A stretch of 64,000 bases of DNA from Rhodopseudomonas palustris (GTDB lineage Bacteria > Pseudomonadota > Alphaproteobacteria > Rhizobiales > Xanthobacteraceae). The translations under genes and the position numbers were made by a program. A model generated the notes under the pieces. It saw nothing but the letters and a program-made list of their open reading frames with translations, was not told the DNA's origin and did not search any database. Numbering within the stretch: the stretch's first letter is position 1; the number at the start of each line of letters is the position of its first letter. This document shows, piece by piece, positions 61,034 through 64,000 of this stretch. The stretch is taken from contig NZ_CP140155.1 in NCBI RefSeq assembly GCF_034479375.1, positions 1,984,001-2,048,000 of the forward strand. The letters run 5' to 3'.

Positions 61034-62248
61034 TCAGCTCGCCGCCTTCGCCGCGGCCGGCAACTTCAATGCCCCGCAGCCCGCGAGCGCCGCGATCTCC
61101 TCGGCGCTATAACCGACCTCGCCAAGTATCTCCGCGCCCTGCTCGCCCAATCGCGGCGCGAGGCGCTGGCGCTCGACCGGTGTCGCCGACCAGGTCGCCG
61201 CCACCTTCATGTCGCGGATCGGGCCTTCGCTGGGATGCTGCACGACGGGGAAGAAATCAGTCGCCACCAGATGCGGATCGTCGAGCATGGTTTCGAGATC
61301 GTGCATCCGCATCGCCGGCACGTCGGCGGCGTCGAGCAGATCGGTCCATTCCGCAGTCGTGCGGGTCTGAAAGATCCGCGCCAACTCGGCATAGACCACG
61401 TCGATGTTCACGGCGCGCTTGGCGAACGACGTGTAGCGCTCGTCGGCTAGCAGATCGTCGCGGCCGATGGCCTGCAGGAAGCTGACCCACTGCTTGTCGT
61501 TGTAGACCATCGCACAGATGTAGCCGTCGGCGGTCCGGTACGGCCGCCGGTCCGGCGACAGATGCCGCGCGTAGCCGCCGCGATCGAGCGGCGGCTCGTA
61601 GGTGAGTCCGCCGAGATGATCGCCCATCACGAAGCTCGCCATCGTCTCGAACATCGGGACGTCGAGCCGCTGGCCCTGCCCGGTGCGGTCGCGATGCACC
61701 AGCGAGGCGCAGATCGCGCCGACGGCAGTGAGGCCGACGATGCGGTCAACCAGCGCGTTCGGCACGTAGCGCGGCGTGCCGTCGCCGATGCGCGCATTCA
61801 GCGCCGGCAACGCGGTGGCGCCCTGGATCAGATCGTCATAAGCGGGCTTGGCCGCATACGGCCCGTCCTGGCCGAAGCCGAACAGGCCGGCATAGATCAG
61901 CCGCGGGTTGATCGGCGCGACATCATCGTAGCCGAGCGCGAGCCGCGCCATCGCCTGCGGGCGGACGTTATAGACCAGCACGTCGGCGCGCGCGATCAGC
62001 CGCAGCGCGGCGGCGCGGCCGGCGGCATGTTTGAGATCGAGGCAGATGCTGCGCTTGTTGCGGTTGGCGTTGAGGAACACCGGGCCCATGCCGGGATGGC
62101 GCGAAGGCCCGATCTGCCGGGTGACGTCGCCGTCGGGGGATTCGATCTTGATCACGTCGGCGCCGTAGTCGCCGAGCATCTGGGTCGCGTAGGGCCCCAT
62201 CAGCACCGACGTCATGTCGACGATCTTCACGCCCTCGAGTGGCCCCAT
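61034..62248 (-). CDS. CaiB/BaiF family CoA-transferase
   Basis: 404 residues. Class III CoA-transferase with interlocked-ring fold: VKIVDMTSVLMGPYATQMLGDYGADVIKIE at the start, the nucleophilic aspartate in KPAYDDLIQG (about Asp138), and the C-terminal EWTDLLDAADVPAMRMHDLE region. Moves CoA between carboxylic acids through a glutamyl/aspartyl-CoA anhydride type mechanism. Same strand as the thiolase cluster, 360 bp upstream of it across repeats; substrate unknown. GGGGC rich region precedes ATG at 62248. Confidence 0.92.
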   Translation of the reverse strand: MGPLEGVKIVDMTSVLMGPYATQMLGDYGADVIKIESPDGDVTRQIGPSRHPGMGPVFLNANRNKRSICLDLKHAAGRAAALRLIARADVLVYNVRPQAMARLALGYDDVAPINPRLIYAGLFGFGQDGPYAAKPAYDDLIQGATALPALNARIGDGTPRYVPNALVDRIVGLTAVGAICASLVHRDRTGQGQRLDVPMFETMASFVMGDHLGGLTYEPPLDRGGYARHLSPDRRPYRTADGYICAMVYNDKQWVSFLQAIGRDDLLADERYTSFAKRAVNIDVVYAELARIFQTRTTAEWTDLLDAADVPAMRMHDLETMLDDPHLVATDFFPVVQHPSEGPIRDMKVAATWSATPVERQRLAPRLGEQGAEILGEVGYSAEEIAALAGCGALKLPAAAKAAS

Positions 62249-62487
62249 CGTCGCGATCGCTCCCCGATGCGGATAGCGGCGCTCTCACAGGCACCGTCGT
62301 TTCGGTGTAGCGTGGAGCGCGAGCCGAGATCAAGCAGGCGCGCGGCATGGCTCCATGCAGCCTCGATCGCCGCACGCGATGTTCCGCGACACGGAATCGT
62401 CGCGCGACGTCATTGACCGCAGTGCAACGTGACTTCATTGGTTGCGCCGGCAGACCCACGCCGCGATCCCTCCGCCAGAGCCGCCAG

Positions 62488-63372
62488 ATGACGACGCATC
62501 ACAAGACCTTCTTCGCGACGCCATCATTGCCGGTGATGGGGCTGGGCGCGTTGTGGCCGTCGCCGGGCTGGAACGCGAAGGATGGCTTCCCGGAATTCAG
62601 CTTCATCTGGCGCGACTACCGCATCGACCGGCAGGCGCTCGGCGTGCTGCAGCGCCTCGCCGGCGGCGACGATGCCGCCACCACCGAGCGGCTGCTGCTG
62701 CTCGCGCCGCACGTCACCGGCTTTCGCCTGACGCTGGCGATGCTGATGCATCCGCGCTGGCCGCTGCCGATCTGGCGGGCGCTGCAATTGCGCAACCGGC
62801 TGATCCGCCGTGGCGAGATCAAGGTCGCGTATCCGTCCGATCTGATTGCGCGGGCGACCGCCTGGCGCGTCCACGACAAGGGCATCGAGCTCGACATCCA
62901 CGCGCAACTGCTGCAGGGCGATGATTGCCCGTGGGAGAGCATCACGACGTTCTATTATCGCGGCCGCTTCGCGCCGCTATTCGTGCACGGCGCGGCCGAG
63001 GGGGCCGCCTTCGCGTCGCCGTCGGTCGACGCGACGCTGCCGCCGGTCGCGCATTGGAACGTCGAGGGCCATCGTCGCCTGCGCTGGGCGCGGCTGACCG
63101 GCGACGCCAATCCGCTACATCTGCTCGACGCCTATGCGCAGCGGACCGGCTTCGCCGCCGCCTCGGCGCACCCGCAGCGGATCGCGGCGCAATGCCTCGG
63201 GCACCTCGCTCAGCCGCAGAAGCCGCCGCAGCAGCTCGATCTGTGGCTGAAAGGCCCGGTGTACTACGGCCGCGCCGTCACGCTGCGGCAGGCCGCGGGC
63301 GACGACGGCGACGCTTTCGCGCTGTGGGTCGACGGCGACGAGCGGCCGGCGATGGTGGGGGTGATGCGTTGA
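62488..63372 (+). CDS. MaoC-like hotdog-fold protein
   Basis: 294 residues from ATG at 62488. The C-terminal half carries the R-hydratase signature LTGDANPLHLLDAYAQRTGF (Asp206 and His211), followed by the hot-dog strands LDLWLKGPVYYGRAVTLRQA. The N-terminal half has no recognised motif and may be a second degenerate hot-dog domain. Likely acts on an enoyl-CoA or acyl-CoA of the adjacent cluster. It is divergent from the CoA-transferase gene. The ribosome site is weak. Confidence 0.82.
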   Translation: MTTHHKTFFATPSLPVMGLGALWPSPGWNAKDGFPEFSFIWRDYRIDRQALGVLQRLAGGDDAATTERLLLLAPHVTGFRLTLAMLMHPRWPLPIWRALQLRNRLIRRGEIKVAYPSDLIARATAWRVHDKGIELDIHAQLLQGDDCPWESITTFYYRGRFAPLFVHGAAEGAAFASPSVDATLPPVAHWNVEGHRRLRWARLTGDANPLHLLDAYAQRTGFAAASAHPQRIAAQCLGHLAQPQKPPQQLDLWLKGPVYYGRAVTLRQAAGDDGDAFALWVDGDERPAMVGVMR

Positions 63373-63375
63373 CTC

Positions 63376-63458
63376 CGTCATTGCGAGCGCAGCGAAGCAA
63401 TCCAGAGGCGCCGAGCACGGGGCTGGATTGCTTCGTCGCTTCGCTCCTCGCAATGACG
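63376..63458. repeat. Palindromic intergenic repeat, family D
   Basis: CGTCATTGCGAGCGCAGCGA, AAGCAATCCAG and the inverses CTGGATTGCTT and CGCTCCTCGCAATGACG form a hairpin of about 83 bp between convergent genes. The motif is common in alphaproteobacterial spacers. Confidence 0.85.
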
Positions 63459-63474
63459 CGGGGAGGTCCCGCGC

Positions 63475-64000
63475 TTACTTCACCATCTTGCGCAACTCGG
63501 TCTTCAGCACCTTGCCGTAATTGTTCTTCGGCAACTGATCGAGATAGACGTAGCGCTTCGGGCGTTTGAAGCGGGCGATGGCATCGAGGCAATGCGCGTC
63601 GAGCGCGGCATCGTCGGGCGCAGAGCCCTCGACCAGCACCACGCATGCGACGACGTTCTCGCCCCATTCGGGATCGGCGACGCCGATCGCGGAGACCTCG
63701 CGCACCGCGGGGTGCGTCAGCAGCGCTTCTTCCACCTCGCGCGGATAGATGTTGGTGCCGCCGGAGATGATCACGTCCTTGGAGCGGTCGGACAGCGTGA
63801 GAAAGCCGTCCTCGTCCAGCCGGCCGACGTCGCCGGTGCGCAGCCAGCCGTCTTTCAGCGTCTCGGCATTGGCGTCGGGATTGTTCCAGTAGCCGCGCAT
63901 CACGGTCGGGCCCTTGGCCTCGATCTCGCCGGTCTCGCCGGCCGGCAACACCTCGCCGTCCGCGCCGGTGATCCGCACGGAAAGAGCACTCTGCGCGGTG
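63475..64000 (-). CDS. AMP-forming acyl-CoA synthetase, C-terminal part (cut by window edge)
   Basis: The last about 175 residues of an adenylating ligase; the gene continues beyond base 64000. Visible marks are GEIEAKGPTVMRGYWNNPDA, DGWLRTGDVGRLDEDGFLTL (hinge Asp), DRSKDVIISGGTNIYPREVE and the catalytic lysine in LPKNNYGKVLKTELR. The pattern matches long-chain or aryl/alkyl acid-CoA ligases of the FadD type. It is convergent with the MaoC-like gene. The substrate cannot be judged from the fragment. Confidence 0.92.
   Translation of the reverse strand, partial: TAQSALSVRITGADGEVLPAGETGEIEAKGPTVMRGYWNNPDANAETLKDGWLRTGDVGRLDEDGFLTLSDRSKDVIISGGTNIYPREVEEALLTHPAVREVSAIGVADPEWGENVVACVVLVEGSAPDDAALDAHCLDAIARFKRPKRYVYLDQLPKNNYGKVLKTELRKMVK

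Overview
The window is high-GC DNA with long ORFs, compact gene spacing and many divergent promoters. It fits the Alphaproteobacteria, most likely the Bradyrhizobiaceae/Nitrobacteraceae and close to Rhodopseudomonas palustris. The reasons are the porin starting MNFVKGLMLGSTAVLM with the SLYGAGFYYIPGTDTC motif, the FixK/Fnr-type regulators, the PAS_5, DUF3126, zf-CHCC and BTLCP proteins, and several palindromic intergenic repeat families of the kind seen in this group. This is inference from remembered family features; no database was searched. There is no integrase, transposase, phage module or CRISPR array, so this is ordinary chromosome with repeat-rich spacers.

Layout. 1-19 kb holds signalling and envelope genes: a nitroreductase with an apparent ATT start, a secreted caspase-like protein with two SH3b repeats, a PAS-GGDEF-EAL protein, an HWE-type kinase, a FixK-like regulator followed by two very small genes, a patatin phospholipase, a four-copy tandem palindrome array, a CBS protein, a rhomboid protease, a candidate small RNA with its own terminator, a PAS_5 protein, a second Crp-like regulator, a small gene behind a textbook FNR/FixK box, a triple-PAS hybrid kinase, a double-PilZ protein and a BTLCP protease. 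19-26 kb holds an outer-membrane barrel whose 3' end lies in a 16-bp tandem repeat, a MarR regulator, the porin, a Gly/His-rich secreted protein, small genes and a gamma-carbonic anhydrase. 26-33 kb is mixed housekeeping (DUF3126, cysE, hydrolase, zf-CHCC, FAD monooxygenase, lipoprotein, GT92-like glycosyltransferase, GNAT). 33-38 kb has a 1278-residue autotransporter beside the broken remains of a second one. 38-44 kb has an AraC regulator, tRNA-Leu(TAA), an M20 amidohydrolase overlapping an amidase, and an enoyl-CoA hydratase.

44-54 kb is a valine/isobutyrate catabolic block on the minus strand: mmsA, acyl-CoA dehydrogenase, 3-hydroxyisobutyryl-CoA hydrolase, mmsB and an acyl-CoA synthetase. 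A vapBC toxin-antitoxin pair sits between mmsA and the dehydrogenase and is translationally overlapped with it. A TetR regulator with a palindrome at its start lies upstream, divergent from an enoyl-CoA hydratase. 53-64 kb has an MFS carrier, an IclR regulator with a candidate operator, and an acyl-CoA processing cluster (SCPx-like thiolase, DUF35 protein and ADP-forming ligase in an overlapping chain, then a CoA-transferase, a MaoC-like protein and an AMP-forming ligase cut by the window edge).

No single locus is a clear-cut undescribed multi-gene system. The most checkable novelties are the candidate sRNA at 12.4-12.56 kb, the FNR-boxed 67-residue protein at 14.2-14.5 kb, the coupled Zn-ribbon/31-residue membrane peptide pair at 6.0-6.25 kb, the ATT start at 131, the vapBC insertion in the valine operon and the decayed autotransporter.
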